Shown here: positions 45,312 to 54,518 of the stretch, in pieces
How positions within the stretch are numbered: the stretch's first letter is position 1
Layout of the letters: each line of letters begins with the position of its first letter
Assembly: GCF_021379005.1 (NCBI RefSeq)
Contig: NZ_CP075171.1
Location: 2,790,001 to 2,854,000, forward strand
Origin: Leptodesmis sichuanensis A121
Lineage (GTDB): Bacteria > Cyanobacteriota > Cyanobacteriia > Leptolyngbyales > Leptolyngbyaceae
Length of the DNA: 64,000 nucleotides
Direction: 5' to 3'
The notes under the pieces: generated by a model
What the model saw: the letters and a program-made list of their open reading frames with translations, nothing else
Told to the model about the DNA's origin: nothing
Database searches by the model: none
Made by a program: the position numbers and the translations under genes

Positions 45312-46193
45312 TTATTGGGCAGGTAGGGTTTCTCCTGGAGCGACAGGAATGATGACATCCTGACCGTTATTTTGGGAAGCAGGGCTAGCTGGTAAAGATT
45401 GGGTTTGTCCAGGGGCTACGGGGGTTGAGTAAGAGGGCATGACTGCTCCAGTGGGCGGTGCAGCGGGAAGGCTGAGATTTTGAGTGGGTGGAGAGTCAAG
45501 GGGGGCACTTCCCGACGGAGCCGCATCAGACGGAGAAACGGCAGGAACTGAGGATTGGGAGGGTACAACAGGGGGAGTGGTAGGACTTTGCTCAGGTTGC
45601 GAGAGCGGGGTGGCCTGGTTGGCCAGATCTCCCAGGGTGCGATCGGTCGTGAAGTATAAATGTCCTGTAGGCTTTCCTTGAAATACTCGACGGGTAAGCC
45701 GCCAGCCTGGATCGAGATCAATTTTCAGGTAGCCATCCGATAAACCGTGGGTTCTGCCAATTTCAAACAAGCGTAGATTTTTGTCGGTTAGCGAAAATGC
45801 CACTAAAACAAGCTCATTTTGTTTCTTGACAATTCGCAGATTATAACGTCCAGCCAGATCTTCATCCCCAACCCTGACAGAATAGGCATTGCTATCCGTA
45901 CTCCGACCGCAAATTTTTGTAAAGTCAAATTGCATGAAGAGTGGATCAATGGTTGTTGGGGTTCCAGGTACTTCCTGCCAGCACAGGCGGCGGTTATTGA
46001 GTTGCTCAAAAATCAATAGCTTGTAGGAATCGGTTGTGCCAATGGGAGATGCAATGATAATGAACTTAGATACGTCTAATTCTGTTTTGTCAAATTGGGC
46101 CGCCTGAACGGGTTCCGAAGTCCAGGCAACGGTGGCACCGCCAATGCCAAGTGCTACTAGAAGGGCGATCTGTATGGAGAGGGAGAATTTCAT
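45312..46193 (-). CDS. DUF3747-family secreted protein
   Basis: 293 aa. Signal peptide with VQAAQFDKTELDVSKFIIIA around the cleavage site at about residue 32. The DUF3747 core runs to about residue 190 (LLIFEQLNNRRLCWQEV, FDFTKICGRSTDSNAYSVRV). The rest is a Pro/Ser-rich tail. The family is cyanobacterial and periplasmic or exported; function unknown. Confidence 0.85.
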   Translation of the reverse strand: MKFSLSIQIALLVALGIGGATVAWTSEPVQAAQFDKTELDVSKFIIIASPIGTTDSYKLLIFEQLNNRRLCWQEVPGTPTTIDPLFMQFDFTKICGRSTDSNAYSVRVGDEDLAGRYNLRIVKKQNELVLVAFSLTDKNLRLFEIGRTHGLSDGYLKIDLDPGWRLTRRVFQGKPTGHLYFTTDRTLGDLANQATPLSQPEQSPTTPPVVPSQSSVPAVSPSDAAPSGSAPLDSPPTQNLSLPAAPPTGAVMPSYSTPVAPGQTQSLPASPASQNNGQDVIIPVAPGETLPAQ

Positions 46194-46564
46194 AAGTAGT
46201 CGTCTGCTCGATTCTTGAAATGTTATCCGAAGACAAGGATTTTTTTCACTTTCTTTTGAAGACTGATAGAGATGTAAAAAAGTTCTGCTGAGATCCCAAC
46301 CTTGTTAGCGAAGGGAAGGGTTTAATTGCTCCCGTTGGCCGTTCTCTTCAAGAGTGTTCCAACTGCTGCCACTACTGGGTAAGCCGACTAATGTGCAAGC
46401 GGTCTACTGTTCACAGGAGCTATATTCGTGATGAGAGAGTTACCAGCCGTGCTTAGTGGTTACTTAACTTATAGTGTTTCTAATTCAAGTGAGGTATCGA
46501 CAAAGAGCTTAAGCCTCTTGTTGGCAGGGGTGTGCTGTACCTCATGCGATCGAGAATGCTATCA
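46194..46564. other. Intergenic region, nothing recognised
   Basis: 371 bp between two minus-strand genes. No RNA gene, repeat or clear promoter was found by eye. Confidence 0.4.
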
Positions 46565-48364
46565 CTATTTGGCTGGTTCTTGAGAGTTGGTTGAATAGGA
46601 ATTAAATGTAAACCCTGCCGGTAATTCTGCGGCTAAAATTTTCCCCTTATTCTCAGGATCTACAAACACAGTCTTCAATTGAGGCAGTTTAGAAATTACG
46701 TCAATGTTTTTATAAGTTACTGTCCCGCAGATTTCTGCACAGTAATAAATTGTGACCCAAAATACTTTGGTTGGCCTGGTGACGTAAGCCTTTGGCCAAA
46801 ACCGATCTCCCTGCATAAATCTCACCCCTGTAGAGCCATCATAGATGTAATAGGGATGGGCAACGGTAAAGAAAATAGCATCTGGATACTCTTGCTGCAG
46901 TTTCTTTACTGTTGACCTGAGAGCTTGACTGACGTAGGAGCTATAAAACTGGTTGCTTGGATAACTTACATCAGAAGTTGGAGTATATCCTGCTACTTGT
47001 TGAATCAATTGGGTTTGCTTACCATTCCATAGATCAGAGGGCCGATAAAGTCCATAATGCACTAACAAAACGGTCACGAAAATTGAGGTAATCCATCTAA
47101 CGCTCCAGTTCGCTTCGGGTAAGGAAGATAATCGGTAAAACGCCAGAATGAAACAGAGGTTAACCCCTACGTAATAGCGTTCAGTTTCCAAAAAACCGTA
47201 AGGGTGAGTAAACATACAGACGACCAAAAATAGTACCAGGGAAATTGGCAAGCAGGTGAGACCAAGTAAGATACCGAAATCTTTACTGTGCCCACGTTCT
47301 AACCGTTTTACCCAGAATGGGAGGAAGGCCAGGATCAGCAGGACAGCAACTCCATAAAGATAGCGCCAGGGAGTCTGGGGTGGCAGAGCGGTTACTATTT
47401 CGCTGACCGGCAAGCCAAATAAAATGGATGCGGTGGGCAATTGATGCCCGATTCTCTCGATAGTGGAAGAAAAATCAGCGAATCCGTGACTTGATATATA
47501 GGATGGTAGACCAGCACCCGCCTGAACCACGCGATTGTAAATGCTGACTGGAAGGATAAATACCAAAGATCCACCCAGAAAACATGCAAACTGAACAACC
47601 AGAGGTTTAAGGCGGGGAAGGTGAGCGATCGCCAGTATCAGAAAAGCGCTGAGGGCTAAAAATACGCTGGCGTAGCGGAAGGAATACAAAAGCCCAGAAA
47701 TTAAACCAGCGCCAACTACATATCTAAGATTCGCGCTGGTCAGGGTTTGACCGAGGAGCAGCACGATCCAGGGAGTGCCAGCCCAGAGATAAATATCAGT
47801 CCCTTTCCAATCAGGAGTGAAAAAAATGGGTAGGATGGCCGCGATCGCGTACTGAAAAGGAATCAGCTTTGTGAATAATCGAATCGGTTTAGTCAGCATG
47901 GAGGCAGCGATTAACCCCCAGCCCGTCCAACCAGCCAGAGTCACCAGGGAGTAAGTGAGTTTGAGGGCAATTACGGCAGGCAATCCCAGCGCCAGTAACC
48001 CTCCAATTAGGAGTGAAAAGGCAGGGGGAAACCAGGTCACATACTGGGCTTCAGGTGCCACATTCAGATCACTACTGGTGATCTTGGAATCATCACCACT
48101 ACTGGTGATGCTTAAGTCGTATGTAGTAGTCAGTCCCAGTCCTCTTGCCAGTCGATGGGCACTTTCTAGCTGGATACTCTGATCCCAGTACACTTCAAAC
48201 GGTGCCAGCAGCCGCAACAGAATTACCAGCAGAGCTACGACCAGAATAATCAGCAGCACTGTAGAGCTGTCTTGGAGTGAGAGTCTAGCAGTTTTCTCTA
48301 ACCATTTTTTCGTGCTTGAGAAAGGTGCTGGCACAGATAACGTAGAGAAACAATCAATGAGCAT
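46565..48364 (-). CDS. Polytopic membrane glycosyltransferase-like protein (GT39-like)
   Basis: 599 aa with about ten to twelve hydrophobic helices. The first periplasmic loop after helix 1 has FEVYWDQSIQLESAHRLARG, with Asp/Glu residues in the position of GT-C catalytic acids. The C-terminal 130 residues are soluble. It probably transfers a sugar from a polyprenyl donor at the outer face of the membrane. Specific activity unknown. Confidence 0.7.
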   Translation of the reverse strand: MLIDCFSTLSVPAPFSSTKKWLEKTARLSLQDSSTVLLIILVVALLVILLRLLAPFEVYWDQSIQLESAHRLARGLGLTTTYDLSITSSGDDSKITSSDLNVAPEAQYVTWFPPAFSLLIGGLLALGLPAVIALKLTYSLVTLAGWTGWGLIAASMLTKPIRLFTKLIPFQYAIAAILPIFFTPDWKGTDIYLWAGTPWIVLLLGQTLTSANLRYVVGAGLISGLLYSFRYASVFLALSAFLILAIAHLPRLKPLVVQFACFLGGSLVFILPVSIYNRVVQAGAGLPSYISSHGFADFSSTIERIGHQLPTASILFGLPVSEIVTALPPQTPWRYLYGVAVLLILAFLPFWVKRLERGHSKDFGILLGLTCLPISLVLFLVVCMFTHPYGFLETERYYVGVNLCFILAFYRLSSLPEANWSVRWITSIFVTVLLVHYGLYRPSDLWNGKQTQLIQQVAGYTPTSDVSYPSNQFYSSYVSQALRSTVKKLQQEYPDAIFFTVAHPYYIYDGSTGVRFMQGDRFWPKAYVTRPTKVFWVTIYYCAEICGTVTYKNIDVISKLPQLKTVFVDPENKGKILAAELPAGFTFNSYSTNSQEPAK

Positions 48365-48420
48365 AGGAAATTAAAATTGAAGAACCGATGGACTTACTTT
48401 TTTCGGCCAAAGTCTTGGAA

Positions 48421-49596
48421 CTATTGCTGCTCATAAATTTCCATCTTTTGCATTGACATCGCAGAAATGAACAGGGAGGAGAACACAGTACCCAACCCAA
48501 CAATAATCAATGTCGCGGCAAAGGAGACCCATTCTGGATCAGGTAGGGGGAGCAAACTTGACTGCAGCCAGACTATGACGGAGCGAGCCAGAATTGCACT
48601 ACCAATCAGGAGCAGAGTGGTTCCGAGTAGCAGCCCTGCCTCTAAGTTGAACAGGCGGTAGAATTTACGGAGAAACTGATTATCTTTATTAAAACGGCGG
48701 CTCCAGGAGTAGGTTTTGGCGTGTAACCCTAAACTCAGCGTCTCAAAGCCAACCACACTCAAAATCGTGCCCACAATTCCTGTTACAACCCCAGGAGAAC
48801 GACCATCAACGGTTATCCACCCGCTTAGTACAATCAGATGGATCAACATTCCTAGAGTAAACAGAGTAGAGCCAGGGATTAAAAATAGAGCATTCGGACT
48901 GTAGAGCAACATCATCCGAAGACTGCGCCAACCATCCCGAAACGTACGTAGTTTAGACTCTCCAATACGAGGAGCAAGGTCAATGGGGATTTCCTTCAAA
49001 CTTAGCTTTGCTAGCTTGGCATTGATGGCGAGTTCCAGGTTGAATTCCATGCCGGGGCTGACTGGCGCAATGCGTTCGTAGGCATCTCGGCTGAAGCCTC
49101 GAAATCCGCAGTAAACATCTGTATATTTGGAGCCAAATAGCAAGTTAAGAATGCCAGTAATGGCAGGATTACCAATGAATCGATGCAGAAACGGGTCGTG
49201 TTGGGATGATTTTTTTTGCAAAAATCGACTCCCCGTTACAAAGTCATAGCCCTCTACAGTGAGCGCGTGAAGAAACTGGGGAATTTGTCGAAAGTCATAG
49301 GTGCCATCTGCGTCCCCCATGATCAGGTAATCGCCCCGAGCACTGGCAAACCCTTTGATGTAAGCATTGCCGTAACCTCGCAACGGTTGATGCACAACTC
49401 TGGCTCCCATGCTACTGGCAATTTCTACGGAGCGGTCTGTGGAGCCATTGTCGCACACAATGATCTCGCCTGGAATCCCGTGGCGCTCAAAGGTGGTTTG
49501 GATTTTCTCAATACAGGCTCCGATCGCACCTTCTTCGTTTAAACAAGGCATTACGACAGATACTAACGGTCTTTCCTGATGACTGTAATCACCCAT
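48421..49596 (-). CDS. GT2 glycosyltransferase with C-terminal membrane helices
   Basis: 391 aa. GT-A fold of the DPM1 type: VSVVMPCLNEEGAIGACIEK, IVCDNGSTDRS and the DxD motif MGDADGTYDF. Four or so helices follow from about residue 235. It probably makes a polyprenyl-phosphate sugar for the preceding GT39-like enzyme (inference). It is 56 bp upstream of that gene on the same strand. Confidence 0.9.
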   Translation of the reverse strand: MGDYSHQERPLVSVVMPCLNEEGAIGACIEKIQTTFERHGIPGEIIVCDNGSTDRSVEIASSMGARVVHQPLRGYGNAYIKGFASARGDYLIMGDADGTYDFRQIPQFLHALTVEGYDFVTGSRFLQKKSSQHDPFLHRFIGNPAITGILNLLFGSKYTDVYCGFRGFSRDAYERIAPVSPGMEFNLELAINAKLAKLSLKEIPIDLAPRIGESKLRTFRDGWRSLRMMLLYSPNALFLIPGSTLFTLGMLIHLIVLSGWITVDGRSPGVVTGIVGTILSVVGFETLSLGLHAKTYSWSRRFNKDNQFLRKFYRLFNLEAGLLLGTTLLLIGSAILARSVIVWLQSSLLPLPDPEWVSFAATLIIVGLGTVFSSLFISAMSMQKMEIYEQQ

Positions 49597-49659
49597 TCCA
49601 GCACTCCTCTACCAAATCAACTAGGGCCAAACCAACGGGAGATTAAACAAAGCTAAATC

Positions 49660-49729
49660 AAGTCCAGCTAGAGAACGATCGTTTTCCGATCAGAGAAACT
49701 CCGGTTCTGGACTGGGACAAGGTTTAATT
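49660..49729 (+). repeat. Dispersed palindromic repeat, copy D
   Basis: AAGTCCAGCTAGAGAACGAT, then CGTTTTCCGATCAGAGAAAC and GGTTCTGGACTGGGACAAGG. The core GATCG TTTTC CGATC is a perfect inner hairpin. It is the best match to copies A and B. Confidence 0.88.
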
Positions 49730-49789
49730 TTTGAATCGGCTCTGGCGGACTTGCAACATAAACTTCATCCTAACTTTATTGATGCTATT

Positions 49790-50767
49790 TCATTCCTGTT
49801 CAGGAGGGGGATAGGGTTTTAAGGCAACCATTTGGATATTCGAAGTTGAAAAGCCCAGTCTGGCCCGTACCAGATCAAATCCAGTAAAAATGGTTAGTAA
49901 GATTAGATTCTGATAGGGGTTGAACCAATTGGCTAAGGTTTTGTTTTTCCAGCGATCGCTGATCCAGTGATGAAACGAGAAGATCCAGAAGGAATGGGCT
50001 GGCAAAAAGTTGAACGTTTTGATGTCCAACCCCTGCTCATTGGCCAGCCGTTTCAGCGTCGCAGCACTCAGTAAATTCCAGTGACGCGGGATATGATATC
50101 CGCCCCAGTAACCCCGACGAAACAGTTTGACATCCCAACTTTTGGTGTTTGGAGTTTCCACAATCAAGATGCCACCTGGAGCCAGTAATTTAGCCAGGGA
50201 TGCCATCATCTGACGGGGATTCTCAACGTGCTCGAGCACCTGCAAAAGTACAATCAAATCAAAGGATGCGGCTGGTAACTGGTCTTCTACATCCTCAATC
50301 CGGCCATAGTAGCCATGAAAGCCGTCTGCCTTTAGTTGCTCAATCTGGCGATCGCTCATTTCGACCCCATATAAGTAATCTCTGGGGACACCCAGTTGAT
50401 GCAACATCTTCAGGTATCGCCCATTTCCACACCCCACATCTAAAAAGCGAGGTGTTGGAGTTGAGAGATGTTGGAGCCATTGTTTTACCTTAACCTTATC
50501 CAACCAATTCTTAGCCCGAATTGCGATCGGATTAATCGCCACATTGTAGTTATAGGCGTAGTAGTTAGGCGGATAAATAGTTGATAATTCTGATTTTGTC
50601 GGACGAGGATTCAGATATAGGTTGCCACACAACTGACATTCCACAATCTGAAACACATCATCAGATGTATTGTACTCGTAGTCCTTGCCCTTAGCATACT
50701 CGCGCCATTGATCACCACTACACACACCACAACAAACTGGCTCAAGTTGCAACGCTTTTTTGATCAT
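49790..50767 (-). CDS. Class I SAM methyltransferase with N-terminal zinc-like motif
   Basis: 325 aa from ATG 50767 (MIKKALQLEPVCCGVCSG). Residues about 10-45 contain two Cys pairs (CCGVC and CQLCGNLYLNPRP), which may bind zinc. The SAM motif I is FLDVGCGNGRYLKML, and a late motif is IVLLQVLEHVENPRQMM. It occurs commonly in polysaccharide clusters. It starts 8 bp after the desaturase stop. Confidence 0.87.
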   Translation of the reverse strand: MIKKALQLEPVCCGVCSGDQWREYAKGKDYEYNTSDDVFQIVECQLCGNLYLNPRPTKSELSTIYPPNYYAYNYNVAINPIAIRAKNWLDKVKVKQWLQHLSTPTPRFLDVGCGNGRYLKMLHQLGVPRDYLYGVEMSDRQIEQLKADGFHGYYGRIEDVEDQLPAASFDLIVLLQVLEHVENPRQMMASLAKLLAPGGILIVETPNTKSWDVKLFRRGYWGGYHIPRHWNLLSAATLKRLANEQGLDIKTFNFLPAHSFWIFSFHHWISDRWKNKTLANWFNPYQNLILLTIFTGFDLVRARLGFSTSNIQMVALKPYPPPEQE

Positions 50768-50775
50768 AGAAAGAC

Positions 50776-51864
50776 TTACGAGTAAGAACTGCAAACGGTG
50801 GGTAGGGGTAACTTAGCAAACAATTGGACTAAATAACCCACGTAACTCCGTTTAACAGTGATGTGGGAGTTGTGTCGCAAATCCTGATGAACCTGATTCA
50901 GATTGTAATAAGGGACAGCCGGGAACAAATGATGCTCGGCATGATAATTCATATTGTGGGGAGAGAAGACCGTCGCTTCCAGCCATGATGGGGTAAACGA
51001 TACCAAGCGATAAGGATCCGCTGCCGTATCCGGTACGAGATCAACGGCATGGTCACAAAAGGCCCGTACTTCATCTGGCAGGAAAACACAGAAATAAATT
51101 GGAGCAATCCAAAGAACTAAGTAGCTCCACCAGGGTAGCCCGATCGCCAGAAACGAAACGATCAGCAAAATCTGCATCACAAACACCGAAATGCGCTGGC
51201 TGAAGTACTCCGTCAAGGGCTGTGATAATCCATAACCCTTGAAATTTCCAGGGGCGAGCTTTTCTGTTGCAGTCTTGTGCTGTTGCCGTTTGCCAAAAGG
51301 AGATACCTTCAGCACCGTTTTGCCGAAGGTTGCTAATCCCGTGCAGAAAAAAAACAGCTTTAAACGGGAGTTTTTGTCTGCCAGACTGTGCAGGTAGCGA
51401 TCTGGGTCATTGGTAGTTCCAACCCAGCGGTGATGATTAAGATGGTTGCGTCGGCCATCATCCAGGCCCATGAACAGCGGGCCGTAAATTAGCCAGCGGG
51501 CCAGCAGATCATTCACTTTACGGTTGAGATGTAAGGTGTAATGAATAGCATCATGCCCCAGAATAAACAGGCCGTATTGGGAAAAACCAATCACGAAAAA
51601 AGCCAGGAGGTAGGCTACCCAGTTTTGCCAGTGAGCGGCTCCGAACATAGCCAACCCGATCGTTCCCCATCGGAAGGCTAGATCTCGATACACTCGCCAC
51701 GGATGGGGTTGAAGCCATGCCCTTAACCGTTCTTTGTCTATTGCAGCTCGGATTTTCTGTTCAACATCGCCGAGGGTTGCTTCACCAGGCAATCCATAAA
51801 AATCTACAACTTCAATCTCGCCTGCCTCTACCTGTCCGGTATTATCGCCATGCGAACTTAACAC
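50776..51864 (-). CDS. Fatty-acid desaturase-family di-iron protein
   Basis: 362 aa. The three histidine boxes are HDAIHYTLH, HLNHHRW and MNYHAEHHLFP. About four membrane helices separate them. The family includes acyl-lipid desaturases, carotenoid hydroxylases and ketolases. Its position among methyltransferases and glycosyltransferases suggests it modifies a lipid or lipid-linked glycan, but this is inference. Confidence 0.87.
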   Translation of the reverse strand: MLSSHGDNTGQVEAGEIEVVDFYGLPGEATLGDVEQKIRAAIDKERLRAWLQPHPWRVYRDLAFRWGTIGLAMFGAAHWQNWVAYLLAFFVIGFSQYGLFILGHDAIHYTLHLNRKVNDLLARWLIYGPLFMGLDDGRRNHLNHHRWVGTTNDPDRYLHSLADKNSRLKLFFFCTGLATFGKTVLKVSPFGKRQQHKTATEKLAPGNFKGYGLSQPLTEYFSQRISVFVMQILLIVSFLAIGLPWWSYLVLWIAPIYFCVFLPDEVRAFCDHAVDLVPDTAADPYRLVSFTPSWLEATVFSPHNMNYHAEHHLFPAVPYYNLNQVHQDLRHNSHITVKRSYVGYLVQLFAKLPLPTVCSSYS

Positions 51865-51990
51865 CGTCTCTCCCCCAACACACCACGATTTAGATGGTAT
51901 TGTCGAGAGTACATTCCGTCAAGCATCCAGATTTGCCTCACCGCAACCCATCGTAGGGATTTTATTTTCGCGCAAGCCCCCCACAGTCTT

Positions 51991-52674
51991 TCAGTTTTCC
52001 ACATAAAAAACCAGATTCGATATCGGCCCCAGTAGTCTGAAATGTCTGGTGTAAACCCTGGTTTGCTGCGGAAAAAAACTCAACACTTCCTTCTCTGACA
52101 GCAGATTTAAGTTTTTTTCTGATGCCCAAAAGTCTTTACCAAGCCATTTCAGGATCTGGCGGAACCAGGCGGAGGGAAGCCAATGTACCAGCGGCAGGGT
52201 AGTGTGAAATTCAATCGGGTACCAGCGGTTAGGCGTGGTAATAAAACAGGCACGACCAACCCGACACAGTTCCTGAACAAAAGCTCGTTGCTGAGCGCGA
52301 TCGCCCACATGCTCAATCACCGCGAAACAGACGACTAAATCAAAGCTCTGGTCGGGAAAAGGCAGCTTGGAACCATCCGTTTGAATAAACGTAAGCCCAG
52401 GATGATCCTGCTCTAGAAAAGACGCATCTTCCAAGCCAACTGCCGTAATGTTGTGGGAATAGGGGTAGAGTTTTTCAAAGAAATTGGAGTCAGTCCGGCG
52501 ATCGCATGTGACCCCCACATCCAGAACCGTTGTTTTTTCCGTAGGCGCAACCATCTCCACTAAGGACTGATACATTTTCTGGCGGGCATACATTGAGACA
52601 GAACTGACTAACCCTCCGAAGCCAGCCTGGTGCTTGTAATATTCACTGAAGTTATTTTTCTTTGTGCGGATCAT
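51991..52674 (-). CDS. Class I SAM methyltransferase
   Basis: 227 aa. Motif I region TTVLDVGVTCDR is atypical, with VTCDR in place of GCG. The acceptor-proximal motif is SFDLVVCFAVIEHVGDR. It overlaps the next gene by 4 bp, so the pair is cotranscribed. Target probably a sugar or lipid of the surface glycan (inference). Confidence 0.8.
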   Translation of the reverse strand: MIRTKKNNFSEYYKHQAGFGGLVSSVSMYARQKMYQSLVEMVAPTEKTTVLDVGVTCDRRTDSNFFEKLYPYSHNITAVGLEDASFLEQDHPGLTFIQTDGSKLPFPDQSFDLVVCFAVIEHVGDRAQQRAFVQELCRVGRACFITTPNRWYPIEFHTTLPLVHWLPSAWFRQILKWLGKDFWASEKNLNLLSEKEVLSFFPQQTRVYTRHFRLLGPISNLVFYVEN

Positions 52675-53279
52675 ATTTGATTTAAATCCAGTCGGGCAAC
52701 AAAATGTAGCGATCGCTCAAAAAACCAGCTGAGTGGAGGTGGATAAAGACCTAACCGTTGATTCCAGGCACCGATGGTCAAACCCAGTTTTTCGAAGGCA
52801 TTACACCACTTCTGTTGCGGCCAATAGTTGTAAGGGAGTGCTACACCATACCGCTGATTTCCAACCTGATCCATAAATCGCAGAGTTGGGCCAGCCAGCC
52901 AGCCGTTGCAGGTGTGGTCTTTGAGGATAATCGCCTGACGAGCAACCCGCATAGCTTCGCGCAGCAATACCATGGGATCGACAGTGTGATGCAGGACATC
53001 TACAAACATCACCACATCAAAACTGGCATCCCCGTAGGGAATGACTTGTCCGTCGAATGGCATGACTGGAATCCAGGTCTGATCTCGCACCAGCACATCA
53101 ATACCATGAGGTTGAACATCTGGGCGCTTCTGACTGAGTAAGTGGGTGAGTGAACCGTCCCCACAACCCACATCTAACAACCGGGCATTCTGCGGAACTA
53201 ATCTGGCTAACTGGCCACTGAGAACCCGAACGCGACGATTAAAAATATATCGGTCATGAATCTGTTCAATTAAATTCAT
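52671..53279 (-). CDS. Class I SAM methyltransferase
   Basis: 202 aa. Motif I is RLLDVGCGDGSLTHLL and the later motif SFDVVMFVDVLHHTVDPM. It is the upstream partner of the 51991 gene with a 4-bp ATGA overlap. Confidence 0.85.
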   Translation of the reverse strand: MNLIEQIHDRYIFNRRVRVLSGQLARLVPQNARLLDVGCGDGSLTHLLSQKRPDVQPHGIDVLVRDQTWIPVMPFDGQVIPYGDASFDVVMFVDVLHHTVDPMVLLREAMRVARQAIILKDHTCNGWLAGPTLRFMDQVGNQRYGVALPYNYWPQQKWCNAFEKLGLTIGAWNQRLGLYPPPLSWFFERSLHFVARLDLNQI

Positions 53280-53584
53280 CCCAGTCAGCCAGGTTGTTAG
53301 AGCACCTTGGATCCTACCAAACTTTCATCCTTCGGCCAGAAACGCAAAGGGGCGTGCTAAACTTGTTCAGTGATTAGCGTTAAGCTTTTTGTAAAGTATT
53401 TTATAGGCTCCACAGCATCCTCCAGCGATCAAGCTTTCTACAGGCCCGCTGGTTAAGGGAATGGCTGCCCTTGAGCAGGGGATATTCTGCTGGAAGTATG
53501 TCTCCAATATCGCCTTAACCTGGTTGGAAAAATTTGCGTAGTTCAAAGTTTTAGGACTGCCGCTTTATCAGAATTTTTTAAGTA
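53280..53584. other. Divergent intergenic region, nothing firm
   Basis: 305 bp between divergent gene sets, probably containing both promoters. No recognisable operator or repeat was identified. Confidence 0.4.
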
Positions 53585-54421
53585 ATGACGCAAAAAATAC
53601 TAAATCTGAAGCGTTATCTACCCATTAACCATGCTGTGTGGCTCAAGCTCGATCTTCTCAAAACTCTGGTTCAGCGTAATTTGGAAGCTCGCTACAAAGG
53701 TTCTGTTCTCGGTAACCTGTGGCCAATTCTAAATCAGCTTTCCCAATTGCTGGTTTACACTTATGTTTTCTCGGTCGTCCTTAAGGTTAAACTCAACCTG
53801 CCGGACTTGCCTGCGACCAATCTTATCTTTGGTCTCTGGCTCTTTGCTGGTCTGATTCCCTGGAATGCTTTTACGACTGGTTTTCTTCAGGCTTCAACAG
53901 CTGTCATTGATCAGCCAAACCTGGTTAAGAAGGTGGTGTTTCCGCTAGGACTGTTGCCTCTAGTTCCAATTCTGACAGCCTTTGTTGAAAGTACAATGGG
54001 TCTTATGTTACTGATTGTGTTTACATCTGTAACAACTCAGACGATTCATCCCACAATTCTGCTACTGCCACTGATCTGGTTGCCTCAATTACTGCTAACG
54101 GCAGGGTTGGGCTATTTAACTTCTGCCCTAACTGTTTTTTTGAGGGATATCCCGCAAACATTAGGGGTAATTCTAAATCTTTGGTTTTATGTTACTCCTA
54201 TCATCTATCCAGCTTCATCTGTTCCGGCAGCTTTACGTCCGCTGGTATTTTGGGTTAATCCCTTCACAATCGTCATTGAACTCTATCGGGACTTAATTCT
54301 GATCGGGCAGGTGAATCATTGGCTGGAGTGGGGGGTAATGAGCTTACTTTCACTTATTATCTTTTATATTGGGCTATCAATTTACCGTCGACTCCGGCCT
54401 GCTTTTGCAGATGTTCTTTAG
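53585..54421 (+). CDS. ABC-2 polysaccharide export permease (Wzm-like)
   Basis: 278 aa with about six membrane helices. LVQRNLEARYKGSVLGNLWP at the N-terminus is the typical entry motif of Wzm/RfbD permeases. It exports a lipid-linked polysaccharide with the next gene, 97 bp downstream. Confidence 0.93.
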   Translation: MTQKILNLKRYLPINHAVWLKLDLLKTLVQRNLEARYKGSVLGNLWPILNQLSQLLVYTYVFSVVLKVKLNLPDLPATNLIFGLWLFAGLIPWNAFTTGFLQASTAVIDQPNLVKKVVFPLGLLPLVPILTAFVESTMGLMLLIVFTSVTTQTIHPTILLLPLIWLPQLLLTAGLGYLTSALTVFLRDIPQTLGVILNLWFYVTPIIYPASSVPAALRPLVFWVNPFTIVIELYRDLILIGQVNHWLEWGVMSLLSLIIFYIGLSIYRRLRPAFADVL

Positions 54422-54518
54422 GAGTTGGCTCTGTTTGTGAAAGGAAATAATTGTAGTACCCGCTGTTTCAAAAATATGAAAACACGTAATGTGATCGAGC
54501 AATCGTTTTAGAGCAAGT

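Noticed and set aside
46200-46560. Small ORF in the gap before the GT39-like gene
   Set aside because: No frame had a good start, ribosome binding site and protein-like composition.
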